Assembly (NCBI RefSeq): GCF_002014965.1
Contig: NZ_MUXT01000011.1
Span: forward strand, 1 to 45,460
From: Moraxella canis
Lineage (GTDB): Bacteria > Pseudomonadota > Gammaproteobacteria > Pseudomonadales > Moraxellaceae
Reading direction: 5' to 3'
Length of the DNA stretch: 45,460 bases
The notes below the pieces were generated by a model that was not told the DNA's origin, ran no database searches, and was given only the letters and a program-made list of their open reading frames with translations. Positions 37,538-45,460 of this stretch are shown piece after piece. Positions within the stretch are counted from its first letter, which is position 1, and every line of letters begins with the position of its first letter. Both the position numbers and the translations under genes were made by a program.

Positions 37538-38767
37538 TCAGCTGTCTTTTTCAGGAGGTACGCCCACTTCTTGGGGATGAATATAAGGTAGTGCCCAAGG
37601 AGAGGCGCCATAAAACGAGCCATTGAGCTGCGTTTGCTCAATCAGGTATTCACGAAATTTTAGATAAAATTCATGATCAGGGGCAACTGGATCTGTCCAA
37701 AATTCATCCAATGGTTTTTGATCGGTCAAACCATCAATATCATACAACGCCCGACCCATCACCTTGGTAGGTTTTTTGTGGTAGATAGACTGAAGACCGG
37801 TGGTACTATTAACAGTGATCATGCCAATACTATGACGAATCAAGCTGGGCAGGTGCATGTCACAGCCGTAGTGTGCACGGCCTTGGATTTGGTAGCGATC
37901 GGACAGCGCTTGAATAAACGCTTTATAGTCTCGATGTCCACGATCGAGTGGATGATGTTTAAATAAAATCTGTGTATGTTTAGGGGCGTGCACTGCGAAT
38001 GATTTAAGCACAATTTCGATAAATTCAGTCACATCCTGATAATCACTATGATGCGTGATTTGTGAATCGTTATGAACTTGCAAGCTCACCAAAAAATACT
38101 GCTGACTTGAATGCTTGATAAGACGCTGTTGCAAAAGCCTGTCTGGCAGATAACGCATGGCTTTACGGATCGGCGCTCGCATCCACGAGATCATCTCCTG
38201 AGATATGGATAAGCCCCGATAATGAGAATAGTAAGGATACTTTTTACCACCCAAAAAAACCACAAGATAATAGACAATGCTTGCCACGCACAGTCGCCAA
38301 AAACGATTAGCCGTATATTTCGGACGGTCATTGGCTTTATCAAAACTGTCTATCATGGCAGGATTCAGACGAGAATAGCCGTTAATACCATGCTCTTCTA
38401 GCGTGATATAATCAGGGCGCAAATAGCCTTCTTCAAAAACAAAAAATGACACACTCAACAACGCACACACATCTTTGGCGATCATGTGATAAGGGCGACA
38501 ATCATTAAAGCACACCACCGCATCAATGTCATACTGAGCAATTACTGCCTTGAGAAAGTCATCAAACTCATGCAGCTGCCCCCGATAATTGGTCATCATA
38601 TCTTTGTGGCAATAAAAAAACGCATCACCAGCATTGAAATTGATTTTGTGGACTGTGCGCCCTCCATCCATCAAAAAGCTGGCAAAACGACAAAAAAACG
38701 TACCCATCTTACCTTGTAAAAGCAAGATATTACGATGTTTTAACAGTCGTTTCATGGATGCAGACAT
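37538..38767 (-). CDS. kpsS: Capsule Kdo-linker glycosyltransferase KpsS
   Basis: KpsS adds the first beta-Kdo to the phosphatidylglycerol acceptor on which ABC-exported capsules are built. The frame opens with TTG at 38785; ATG 38767 (MSASMKRLL, 409 residues) or ATG 38755 are better starts, but none has a good ribosome site, so the start is uncertain. The family marks are the N-terminal NILLLQGKMGTFF, the INFNAGD motif, the FFVFEEGYLRPDYITLE block, and KHHPLDRGHRDY followed by TVNSTTGLQSIYHKKPT. It lies 76 bases after kpsC and is the last gene of the capsule unit. The family is secure (KpsS/LipB). Confidence 0.88.
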   Translation of the reverse strand: MSASMKRLLKHRNILLLQGKMGTFFCRFASFLMDGGRTVHKINFNAGDAFFYCHKDMMTNYRGQLHEFDDFLKAVIAQYDIDAVVCFNDCRPYHMIAKDVCALLSVSFFVFEEGYLRPDYITLEEHGINGYSRLNPAMIDSFDKANDRPKYTANRFWRLCVASIVYYLVVFLGGKKYPYYSHYRGLSISQEMISWMRAPIRKAMRYLPDRLLQQRLIKHSSQQYFLVSLQVHNDSQITHHSDYQDVTEFIEIVLKSFAVHAPKHTQILFKHHPLDRGHRDYKAFIQALSDRYQIQGRAHYGCDMHLPSLIRHSIGMITVNSTTGLQSIYHKKPTKVMGRALYDIDGLTDQKPLDEFWTDPVAPDHEFYLKFREYLIEQTQLNGSFYGASPWALPYIHPQEVGVPPEKDS

Positions 38768-38800
38768 AAAGACTCGGCACAGCAAGTTAAGAGGGATGAT

Positions 38801-38822
38801 TTAAAATAACTCGCTATTTTAA
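38801..38822 (-). repeat. AT-rich palindrome between kpsC and kpsS
   Basis: TTAAAATA (38801-38808) and TATTTTAA (38815-38822) flank a 6-base loop. In the minus-strand message this gives a weak hairpin that could reduce or protect kpsS transcription. Confidence 0.4.
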
Positions 38823-38843
38823 CATGATTTTTTGTAAGATGTT

Positions 38844-41057
38844 TTATCGAATCGTAAACTTGCGCAGCTGCATCAGTCGAGTTTTAGTCATGCGCTTCAC
38901 ACGATGAATCACAGAGGGCGGCTTGGCATTTGCCGAGTGCTGATAAATATATTCAATCACCTGCTCGCACTGCGCAAGTCCATATTGATTTGGCAAATGA
39001 TAAATTGGGTAATCAATCAAAACGCCGTATATCAATGCCTCTAAAGTCAGCGGCTGATTACGCGACCGCCGAGTCAGTGCTGCTTGTTTTGGAGTGTTAT
39101 CAGGCTCGATCACATCTTGGGTCAGCCCAAATCCTGCATAAAATGGCATACCATAGCACACCACATCCAAGCCGCGCAATAATGCCTCAAATCCTGTCAA
39201 AGAGCTGATCGTGTGCACGACATCACAAAGCTCTAGACACATCGGCATGGCGGCATCATGAGCGATTACATCAGCCAGCTGCTGTGTTTTATCATCAAGT
39301 TTTCCGTGTCTAAGCCCTGCCTCAACATCTGGATGAGGCTTATAAATAATGATGTCTTGGGGAAATTGTTGCCGAACTTTGTTAAGAAGTTCTCCATTTT
39401 TTTTGATTAGGCTTGCACAGTTTTGTACCGAGGCATCATCTTCTACTTGACCAACCACCAAGTGAACTTTAGCCTGAGGCTTAGTTGCTTTAAGCTCATC
39501 AATACGCTCAAGCAAGGTGTGATTTTTATTGCCAACATTATATTTGCTGACTTGATGGCTAAGTAACAATTGATGCAGTCTTTGTGCTCGCTGCCTCTGT
39601 TTGTCATCCAAATGAATAGTTTTTAAAATAGTTTCAAGGCGAGAGTGGCAAGTAGCGTCAAAGTAGATACCCAAATCATCAATGACAACTGATAGCGGCT
39701 CGATCAATGTTGCGCCAAGTCCATTAGATCGAATAAATCCATCTTCCATACACAAAATATCGGCGCAAGCACGATCTTGGTAATCTAAAATTTTTTGAGC
39801 AAGGGATTGTTTGGCAGCCAAACCCCAAACCAAGTAGCGCTGATGATCGGGCAATGCTCTAAGAGATTTTTTGTCATCTTGCTGGGCACGCCAAGCATTA
39901 TAACGATCGGTATAAAATAATCGCATTTTGGTTTTTGATTTGAATACCAAGTCGGTCTGCGGAAATTTAACAAAGCCCTTGACAAATGACACTTTCCAGC
40001 GGCTAAAATCATAAGCAAGTAAATCACCTGCCAGCCGATCTTGCCAATGTCGATTGGTGATCAAATAGTCCATGACCGTCTCAATATCCGAGCACTTGCC
40101 AGTAGCAGGATCGGCATAGTAACTGTATTCAATATAACTGGCATAAAACAGCTGTGCGACATTTGGACATGGATGGCCAAGATATTGGGCTTGTACTTGA
40201 CGATAAAGCTTAGAGTCTTTGATAAAATCATCTATCGTCAGACCAAATCCTGAATACCAATTGACGCCAAAACAGTGGACAGTTTTGCCAAGCATTAGCG
40301 CCTCAAAACCCATGTGGCTACTGACAGTGAAGACTGCCTCCGCCTGTTCAAGCAGCGCAATGGGATTGCAAGATTCGCCAATTACCAAGGCGTCACGGTG
40401 TTGTGTACCAAAATATCCTTGGCCGGCAGGATGTGCCTTAATCCAAATATTAGCTTCTGGATATATACGGCGAGCCGCATCATACATCGCAAAAAAACTT
40501 TGGGCGTCAGCACCCGCCCCTGTGACGGACGCATCACCCACCACTTGATCAACAATGATCACATGGGGCTTGTTATTTTTAGCAAGCAAAGACAGGTTTG
40601 GTGCGGTACTAGAGGCATTATATTTGGACAATTTATGGTTAATCAGCTTATCAATCAGCGCATCAGCGTAAGCTTGTTTAACTTCATTCCAGTCTTGAAC
40701 AGTATGATAAATCAAGCTTTGCAAGCGATTGGGACGAGTTAGATCAAAATAAATGCCCAAATCATCCAAAACAAAACTGGCAGCATATCGACTCTTTGTA
40801 CCGCCATCTAGCGAACGCAAAAACCCATCTTCAGCTCGCCAAAGAGGCAAGTTTAGCCGTTTTGACAAACGCTCTGCTTTTTGAGCAGATGGTCTTAGCC
40901 CCCAAGCTAATATTGCTTGGTGATCAAAGGCTTGATGTTTATTTAAGTGATGCTGCCATCCCAAAACTTGGATGGGCGCATCCAAAGCAGCCGAAAGCAG
41001 GCGATTATTGTTAATAATCGCCTGAGAAGTAAAAAACACTTGGGGCCGTGCGCGCAT
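38844..41057 (-). CDS. kpsC: Capsule Kdo-linker glycosyltransferase KpsC
   Basis: KpsC extends the poly-Kdo linker with alternating linkages using two glycosyltransferase modules in one chain. The 737 residues are somewhat longer than the E. coli protein (about 675). The duplication is visible: WRAEDGFLRSL, VLDDLGIYFD, DQVVGDASV (from residue 170) and CFGVNWYSGFGLT in the first half are matched by CMEDGFIRSN, VIDDLGIYFD, GQVEDDASV (from 536) and CYGMPFYAGFGLT in the second. Both modules keep their motifs, so both are probably active. It follows kpsD after 20 bases. Confidence 0.93.
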   Translation of the reverse strand: MRARPQVFFTSQAIINNNRLLSAALDAPIQVLGWQHHLNKHQAFDHQAILAWGLRPSAQKAERLSKRLNLPLWRAEDGFLRSLDGGTKSRYAASFVLDDLGIYFDLTRPNRLQSLIYHTVQDWNEVKQAYADALIDKLINHKLSKYNASSTAPNLSLLAKNNKPHVIIVDQVVGDASVTGAGADAQSFFAMYDAARRIYPEANIWIKAHPAGQGYFGTQHRDALVIGESCNPIALLEQAEAVFTVSSHMGFEALMLGKTVHCFGVNWYSGFGLTIDDFIKDSKLYRQVQAQYLGHPCPNVAQLFYASYIEYSYYADPATGKCSDIETVMDYLITNRHWQDRLAGDLLAYDFSRWKVSFVKGFVKFPQTDLVFKSKTKMRLFYTDRYNAWRAQQDDKKSLRALPDHQRYLVWGLAAKQSLAQKILDYQDRACADILCMEDGFIRSNGLGATLIEPLSVVIDDLGIYFDATCHSRLETILKTIHLDDKQRQRAQRLHQLLLSHQVSKYNVGNKNHTLLERIDELKATKPQAKVHLVVGQVEDDASVQNCASLIKKNGELLNKVRQQFPQDIIIYKPHPDVEAGLRHGKLDDKTQQLADVIAHDAAMPMCLELCDVVHTISSLTGFEALLRGLDVVCYGMPFYAGFGLTQDVIEPDNTPKQAALTRRSRNQPLTLEALIYGVLIDYPIYHLPNQYGLAQCEQVIEYIYQHSANAKPPSVIHRVKRMTKTRLMQLRKFTIR

Positions 41058-41077
41058 CTGACACCTAACTTCCAGTC

Positions 41078-42787
41078 TTATAAGGCGGCGATAACGCCTG
41101 CTGCCACGGCAATTTGATAAAAAATCTGCGAGATGCCGCGGGCGATTTCCACACGACGGGTCTTCACTTTCGGCAAGACCATGATCTCATCACCTTCCTG
41201 CACGCGGTATGCCAAATTCACCACTTTGGTTTCGCCATTTTGTTGCATGACCAAAATATTTTTCGGATCGGCGCTATCATCCATTCCGCCTGATTTAGCG
41301 ATATAATCCGCAACGGTCAGGCTTGGATCAAAGGTCAAAGCACCTTGGGCGCGTACTTGACCATTGACTGTGATGATGGAGGTTTGCTCAGGAATGTGAA
41401 TAACATCCCCTTGCTGAAGAATGATATCTTGCCACGAGTTTGGCACAACAACAACTCGCCCTGTGGGCTCAATACGCCGCGCCTTAGCAATGAACTGCTC
41501 CACAAGTTTCGCATCTTCAGCACGTAGCTGAGCCTCTTCTCGAGTCACCGATTGCGTCGCTAAAGTCATTTCCTCCAAGCGATTCAACGCTTGATTGATC
41601 GCCTGCTTTTGCTGCTCGGCAACCGATTTGCGGTAGATGGATAAATTTTGTACATTTGCCAAACTTGATGGCTCTAGCTGCGCGATGACATCTTTGAGGC
41701 GAGCGCCATGAGGCAAAATGACTGCGCCATTTCCTCGGTGCGCTCCCGTTACCTGTACAGCGATTGTACCCGCATAACGATCTGAAGTTACCACCAAAGT
41801 ATCGCCGTGATTCACAGGCACCCGATCAGCTTCAGACAGCGGATAATATTCTGCCGTCTGTGCACGACCTGCTGCTCGAGTGATGCTGATGTTTGTTGCA
41901 TCAGCCAGCGGATTTGCCACAGACAATACATCAGCGACGGTAAGATTGTTCACATTGTATTCAAAAATGTACTCGTTTTGTACACGACCTGAGATGCTAA
42001 ATGTCCGCTTTTGTGGTGCAACGGTAATGACATCACCATCTCGAAAAGCAAAAGGCTGCAAACGACCCGCGATTAAAAAATCATACAGATTCACTTGCTG
42101 CACCACTTGACCATTACGGCGAATTTGAATATCAATATAACTGCCGCGCTCAGGATCGACGCCGCCTGCTCGATCAAGATAACTCAGCACCGAATCCGCC
42201 GCAAGACCACCATAATATCCCGGCTGATTCACAAAACCCGTGACAAAAACTTTGACAGGCTGCGCTTGCTCAAGAGAGGCGTAGACACCGACATTTGAGC
42301 GATAAATTCTAGAGATTGCCGTTTGTACAACTGATTGCAATTGACCGTTTTGAATACCTGCCACGCGTACAGGACCCACATTTGGCAAGAAAATATTACC
42401 CTGCGGGTCGACTGTCATTGTTGCTGCATATTGATATGCGCCCCACATTCTCACCTGCACATTATCGCCAGGGTTGATCACATAACTGTCATTAAAAGTA
42501 GACCCAGAGGTTGTCGAAAATGCCCCTCGAAACAGTTGCGCGCCAAAGATCTTAGGCTGATTGATATTGGCATCTACAATTTCTTGATATGCACTAGAAT
42601 TGTTGATCACCGCACTACTACCAAGACTGGCAGCAGCGACCGCTTCTGCTGCTGTTGCCTCGGCAGGCACTTGCCCAGTGGCGGCCAGTACCGCCAAACG
42701 ACCATTATTATTAGACGGGCTATTGGCTGATGCTGCGCCAACAGATAGCGTCGCAACCATTGAAAGAACTAAGGTTTTTTTTAACAT
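41078..42787 (-). CDS. kpsD: Capsule export outer-membrane protein KpsD
   Basis: This 569-residue polysaccharide export protein (OPX family) forms the outer conduit for capsule. It has a cleavable signal peptide (MLKKTLVLSMVATLSVGAASA) without a lipobox Cys, like E. coli KpsD (558 residues) and unlike Wza or CtrA. The poly-export domain starts at DSYVINPGDNVQVRMWG, followed by several SLBB-type beta-grasp repeats (VFVTGFVNQPGYYG; FSISGRVQNEYIFEY; ITVNGQVRAQGAL). A Gln/Glu-rich helical part lies near 395-440. It starts 9 bases after the KpsE-like gene. Confidence 0.9.
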   Translation of the reverse strand: MLKKTLVLSMVATLSVGAASANSPSNNNGRLAVLAATGQVPAEATAAEAVAAASLGSSAVINNSSAYQEIVDANINQPKIFGAQLFRGAFSTTSGSTFNDSYVINPGDNVQVRMWGAYQYAATMTVDPQGNIFLPNVGPVRVAGIQNGQLQSVVQTAISRIYRSNVGVYASLEQAQPVKVFVTGFVNQPGYYGGLAADSVLSYLDRAGGVDPERGSYIDIQIRRNGQVVQQVNLYDFLIAGRLQPFAFRDGDVITVAPQKRTFSISGRVQNEYIFEYNVNNLTVADVLSVANPLADATNISITRAAGRAQTAEYYPLSEADRVPVNHGDTLVVTSDRYAGTIAVQVTGAHRGNGAVILPHGARLKDVIAQLEPSSLANVQNLSIYRKSVAEQQKQAINQALNRLEEMTLATQSVTREEAQLRAEDAKLVEQFIAKARRIEPTGRVVVVPNSWQDIILQQGDVIHIPEQTSIITVNGQVRAQGALTFDPSLTVADYIAKSGGMDDSADPKNILVMQQNGETKVVNLAYRVQEGDEIMVLPKVKTRRVEIARGISQIFYQIAVAAGVIAAL

Positions 42788-42796
42788 AATCTCATC

Positions 42797-43900
42797 CTAT
42801 TTTGAATGGTCACGAATAATTGCCAAAATCAATACTATAAAACCATATAAAATCAGTAAAAGCGCTAACGACGTACCAATGACATAAGCATAACGAGGAT
42901 ATCGAGCATCTTCGGCAGCATGCGGCGATGAGATGACAACCAAGTTTTTCATCTTACGGATTGCTTCGATACGCGCGCTTTCAAGCGATGTTAAAGCCAG
43001 TTTATAAAGCTCATTTGCAAATTCAACATCCGCTTTGATAGATTCAAATTGCGCCGTCTGTGTATTCAATCGACTGTTACGCGGCGATGTTAATTTGGCT
43101 TGCTCTTCACGAATTTGTTTTTCTACTGACGCAATTTGGCTGCGCAAGCTTACCACTTGCGGCGCCTCAGGATTCAGATAGCTTAGCAGCTGACGCTCTT
43201 CTGTGCGCAAGCTACTTAACTGACCTTGCAAAGTTGCGATGACCTGATTGACGATTTGAGCATTGGTTTGAGGGTCAAAGATTTCATTGGTATTTTGGTA
43301 ATCAAGCAGTGTTTGCTTAGCTTCATTCAAGCGATTTTCCGCATCCGCCACCTGAGTCGTCACAAAAGCAAGCTGCTCACTGGCGACTTTTTTGGAAATA
43401 TCATTAACAAAAATCTCTGACTCATTTAAGATCGCTTGGTTCAACTCAAGAGCAAATTCAGGCGTGAACCCTTCGGTTGATACGGTAAGTACTGAGCTTA
43501 CGTCATCTAAAGACACCGAAACACGTTTTTTATAATATTTAACGAGCTCTTCTTGAGAAGCTTCTTGATCAATCTCACTGACAAAGTCGCGGCCATTGAT
43601 ATAATAGTTATTACGAAAATCAAAGCGCTCATCAAGCCGTTTGATCAGATCGGTAGATAAGATATATTCTGTCAGATAGACCGCATCATCACGATTTGTG
43701 TTATTAACGCCTAATAAAGCTGAAATACCCGTTGCCGAAACCCCTTGCTCGCTTACTTGTTTCACCACAACACTTGAAGTGCTGACATAACGCGGTGCAG
43801 CAAATAATAGCAAATAGCAAATGATCGCAATCCAAGGCGCAATCACTACAATGACAAACAACCATTGATTGATGCGTTTATTTCTTAGCTTGATGGACAT
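42797..43900 (-). CDS. kpsE: Capsule export inner-membrane protein KpsE (PCP-3 type)
   Basis: KpsE (BexC/CtrB family) spans the periplasm between the exporter and the outer-membrane protein. The 367 residues have a membrane helix near each end (FVIVVIAPWIAIICYLLLF and YVIGTSLALLLILYGFIVLI) and a long coiled-coil periplasmic part (about 180-300), the polysaccharide co-polymerase layout. YPRYAYVIG before the second helix is the conserved Pro-rich motif. The start at 43900 overlaps the end of kpsT by 23 bases, suggesting coupled translation. Confidence 0.9.
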   Translation of the reverse strand: MSIKLRNKRINQWLFVIVVIAPWIAIICYLLLFAAPRYVSTSSVVVKQVSEQGVSATGISALLGVNNTNRDDAVYLTEYILSTDLIKRLDERFDFRNNYYINGRDFVSEIDQEASQEELVKYYKKRVSVSLDDVSSVLTVSTEGFTPEFALELNQAILNESEIFVNDISKKVASEQLAFVTTQVADAENRLNEAKQTLLDYQNTNEIFDPQTNAQIVNQVIATLQGQLSSLRTEERQLLSYLNPEAPQVVSLRSQIASVEKQIREEQAKLTSPRNSRLNTQTAQFESIKADVEFANELYKLALTSLESARIEAIRKMKNLVVISSPHAAEDARYPRYAYVIGTSLALLLILYGFIVLILAIIRDHSK

Positions 43901-44549
43901 GCTTGTTATATACCTCGATCGCTTCTTTTACATTTTCAAATACATGTGCGGTTTGATCCATCAGCACAATCGCCAAATCACAGTTCCGCTCAATATCGCC
44001 CAAATTATGTGACACCACCAAAAAACCAGATTGCTCACGGCGAGCTTGCAGCACTTCCTCGCTGCGTTTGCGAAACGCGGCATCGCCTACTGCACTAACC
44101 TCATCCAGCATATAATAGTCAAAATCAAACGCCAAAGACAATCCAAAAGTCAGTCTAGAGCGCATGCCCGAAGAATAACTTTTAACAGGCATGTCAAAAT
44201 ATTTTCCAATATCGGCAAATTCTTCAACAAAGCGGATCTTTTCATCGATATAATTGCCACTTGAGTATAATCGGCAAACAAAACGAACATTCTGCCGACC
44301 TGTCAAACTGCCTTGAAAACCACCGCCCACACCCACCGGCCATGAGATCGTTGAGTTAGTTATGACTTCACCACTGTCAGGCTCATCAAGCCCACAGATA
44401 ATCCGCAATAAAGTTGATTTGCCCGCGCCATTACGCCCAAGCAAACCCACCGACTGCTTATCTTCGATAGTAAAGTTAAGATCCTTAAACAGGTAATGGC
44501 GACCCTGTTTTGTCATAAAAGACTTGGTAATATTTTTAACTTGTATCAT
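43878..44549 (-). CDS. kpsT: Capsule ABC exporter ATPase KpsT
   Basis: KpsT (BexA/CtrD family) powers capsule export across the inner membrane. The 223 residues are the family length. Walker A is GRNGAGKST (38-46), the signature YSSGMRSRL and Walker B YYMLDE; WPVGVGGGFQGSLTGRQN is typical of polysaccharide exporters. VSHNLGDIERNCD carries the H-loop. It starts 9 bases after kpsM and overlaps the next gene. Confidence 0.95.
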   Translation of the reverse strand: MIQVKNITKSFMTKQGRHYLFKDLNFTIEDKQSVGLLGRNGAGKSTLLRIICGLDEPDSGEVITNSTISWPVGVGGGFQGSLTGRQNVRFVCRLYSSGNYIDEKIRFVEEFADIGKYFDMPVKSYSSGMRSRLTFGLSLAFDFDYYMLDEVSAVGDAAFRKRSEEVLQARREQSGFLVVSHNLGDIERNCDLAIVLMDQTAHVFENVKEAIEVYNKHVHQAKK

Positions 44550-44558
44550 AGTAAGTAA

Positions 44559-45371
44559 TTATTTAGTGCGAATCAAATCGCGCTCAAAGGCTTTATATAG
44601 CAGCAACCCCAAAAACATCACACAGATCGTCCATGAGGCAAAATATCCAAAGCTAACATGATATATCGGGTATGTAGGCGACAAAGCATGGCGCATCATT
44701 TCCAAATTATGGATAAAAGGATTATACATCAAATAACTCATGTAGGGCTCTGGAATCATGTGCACCGAATAGATAACACCTGATGCAAAATAAAGCATGG
44801 TAAATAAAATACTGATAATCTTACTGATTTCACCACCGTAATGCCCAATGATCATTAAAATCAGCGCCAGCCCCAAGCTAAAAAAGAACATGCCAACCCA
44901 ACCAATCAACACTATGTGCAGATGAGCAAGACTAAAAGTCACCCCAAAAAAAGTCAGACCTAGCAGAAGAATAATAAAAGTAAAAAAGTAGATGACAAGT
45001 TCTAAAAATGAGCGGGCAAGAATAATATCTATGTGACGTACAGCGCGATACATTAACAAGCCTTGATTAGCTTCAACTGCCCCAAGAGATCTTAGTGCAA
45101 TACGCTGCATCATAAAAAAAGGAATAATGCCAGCAACTAAAAAAAGCTTATAGTCTATTCCTGGGAGTACCCGCTCCATAATTGCGCCAAAAATAATCAG
45201 GAATATCATTACTTGCGCCAAAACCTCCAATGGCGCCCACAGATACCCCAAACGATAGCCCCCAAAACGTGTTTGCAGCTCACGCATTAATAACGCATGT
45301 ATAGCAGCAGTCATCACTGCGATGCCGCTACGTTTTTTAATAGGTCGATAAGGCGGTAACTGTACTGACAT
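44559..45371 (-). CDS. kpsM: Capsule ABC exporter permease KpsM
   Basis: KpsM (BexB/CtrC family) is the six-helix ABC-2 type membrane subunit of the capsule exporter, 270 residues. ALLMRELQTRFGGYRLGYLWAP near the N-terminus and ASGVIYSVHMIP with YNPFIHNLEMMRHAL near the C-terminus are diagnostic. It is the first gene of kpsM-T-E-D-C-S. No Shine-Dalgarno precedes the ATG, and the predicted leader is only about 30 bases. Confidence 0.94.
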   Translation of the reverse strand: MSVQLPPYRPIKKRSGIAVMTAAIHALLMRELQTRFGGYRLGYLWAPLEVLAQVMIFLIIFGAIMERVLPGIDYKLFLVAGIIPFFMMQRIALRSLGAVEANQGLLMYRAVRHIDIILARSFLELVIYFFTFIILLLGLTFFGVTFSLAHLHIVLIGWVGMFFFSLGLALILMIIGHYGGEISKIISILFTMLYFASGVIYSVHMIPEPYMSYLMYNPFIHNLEMMRHALSPTYPIYHVSFGYFASWTICVMFLGLLLYKAFERDLIRTK

Positions 45372-45407
45372 GAATGATCGATTTTATAACAATTTGAAAA
45401 TTGAACT

Positions 45408-45435
45408 ATTGTACCACACTTCGATTCAAGGTAAA
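45408..45435 (-). promoter_or_regulatory. Predicted promoter of the capsule operon
   Basis: On the minus strand TTTACC (45435-45430) and TACAAT (45413-45408) are 16 bases apart, about 37 bases upstream of the kpsM ATG. The G8 tract begins 12 bases further upstream. Confidence 0.45.
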
Positions 45436-45447
45436 AACAACTTTAAA

Positions 45448-45455
45448 CCCCCCCC
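45448..45455 (-). repeat. Eight-base homopolymer (G8 on the minus strand)
   Basis: Eight C on the plus strand, G8 in the sense of the capsule operon, 12 bases upstream of the predicted -35 box. Such tracts slip during replication and change promoter strength in related mucosal bacteria. It is 5 bases from the window edge. Confidence 0.6.
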
Positions 45456-45460
45456 AAACA

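Noticed and set aside
45415..45432. TTCGATTC as part of a tRNA T-loop at the right edge
   Set aside because: No acceptor stem or anticodon arm can be drawn around it.
1..45460. CRISPR arrays, insertion sequences or prophage
   Set aside because: No regularly spaced repeats, transposase-like frames, terminal inverted repeat pairs with target duplications, or phage genes were seen.

Overview
The window is a Gram-negative chromosome segment, most likely Moraxella or a close relative in the Moraxellaceae. I infer this from protein character rather than a database search: an OmpA porin with an Acinetobacter/Moraxella-type C-terminus, the lepA-lepB-rnc-era-recO-pdxJ order, and a mid-GC codon style with several AT-rich spacers. 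Almost all of it is coding. I see no rRNA, tRNA, CRISPR array, insertion sequence or prophage.

Left part (1-20000): about 700 bases with no gene I can support, then a pterin-carbinolamine-dehydratase-like protein, parC, rlmA, and a DMT-family permease. An AT-rich cassette follows (5258-6569), holding an XRE regulator divergent from a frameshifted CPDGSYV-repeat secreted protein and a DUF2846 lipoprotein. Next come prfC, a small Cys-containing lipoprotein, polA, topA, a two-gene ftsK unit, a carboxymuconolactone-decarboxylase-family protein and proA.

Middle part (20100-31600): one polar amino-acid ABC transporter operon encodes one ATPase, three tandem paralogous binding lipoproteins and two permeases. 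A strong hairpin separates the binding proteins from the permeases, and glmU follows 13 bases after the last permease. Then come mscL, typA/bipA, a highly expressed-looking ompA and pdxJ.

Right part (30848-45460, all minus strand): the conserved operon lepA-lepB-rnc-era-recO-pdxJ is preceded by a complete set of ABC-dependent capsule export genes in the order kpsM-T-E-D-C-S. KpsMT form the inner-membrane ABC exporter, KpsE and KpsD the periplasmic and outer-membrane conduit, and KpsC and KpsS build the Kdo linker on the lipid acceptor. No serotype-specific capsule genes are in the window, so they must lie to the right of it or elsewhere. A run of eight G (minus strand) sits just upstream of the predicted capsule promoter at the extreme right edge and is a phase-variation candidate.

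The items most worth a second look are the XRE/repeat-protein cassette with its array of ATTTGT boxes, the G8 tract, the three-receptor transporter, and the dehydratase-like protein lacking two of three catalytic histidines.
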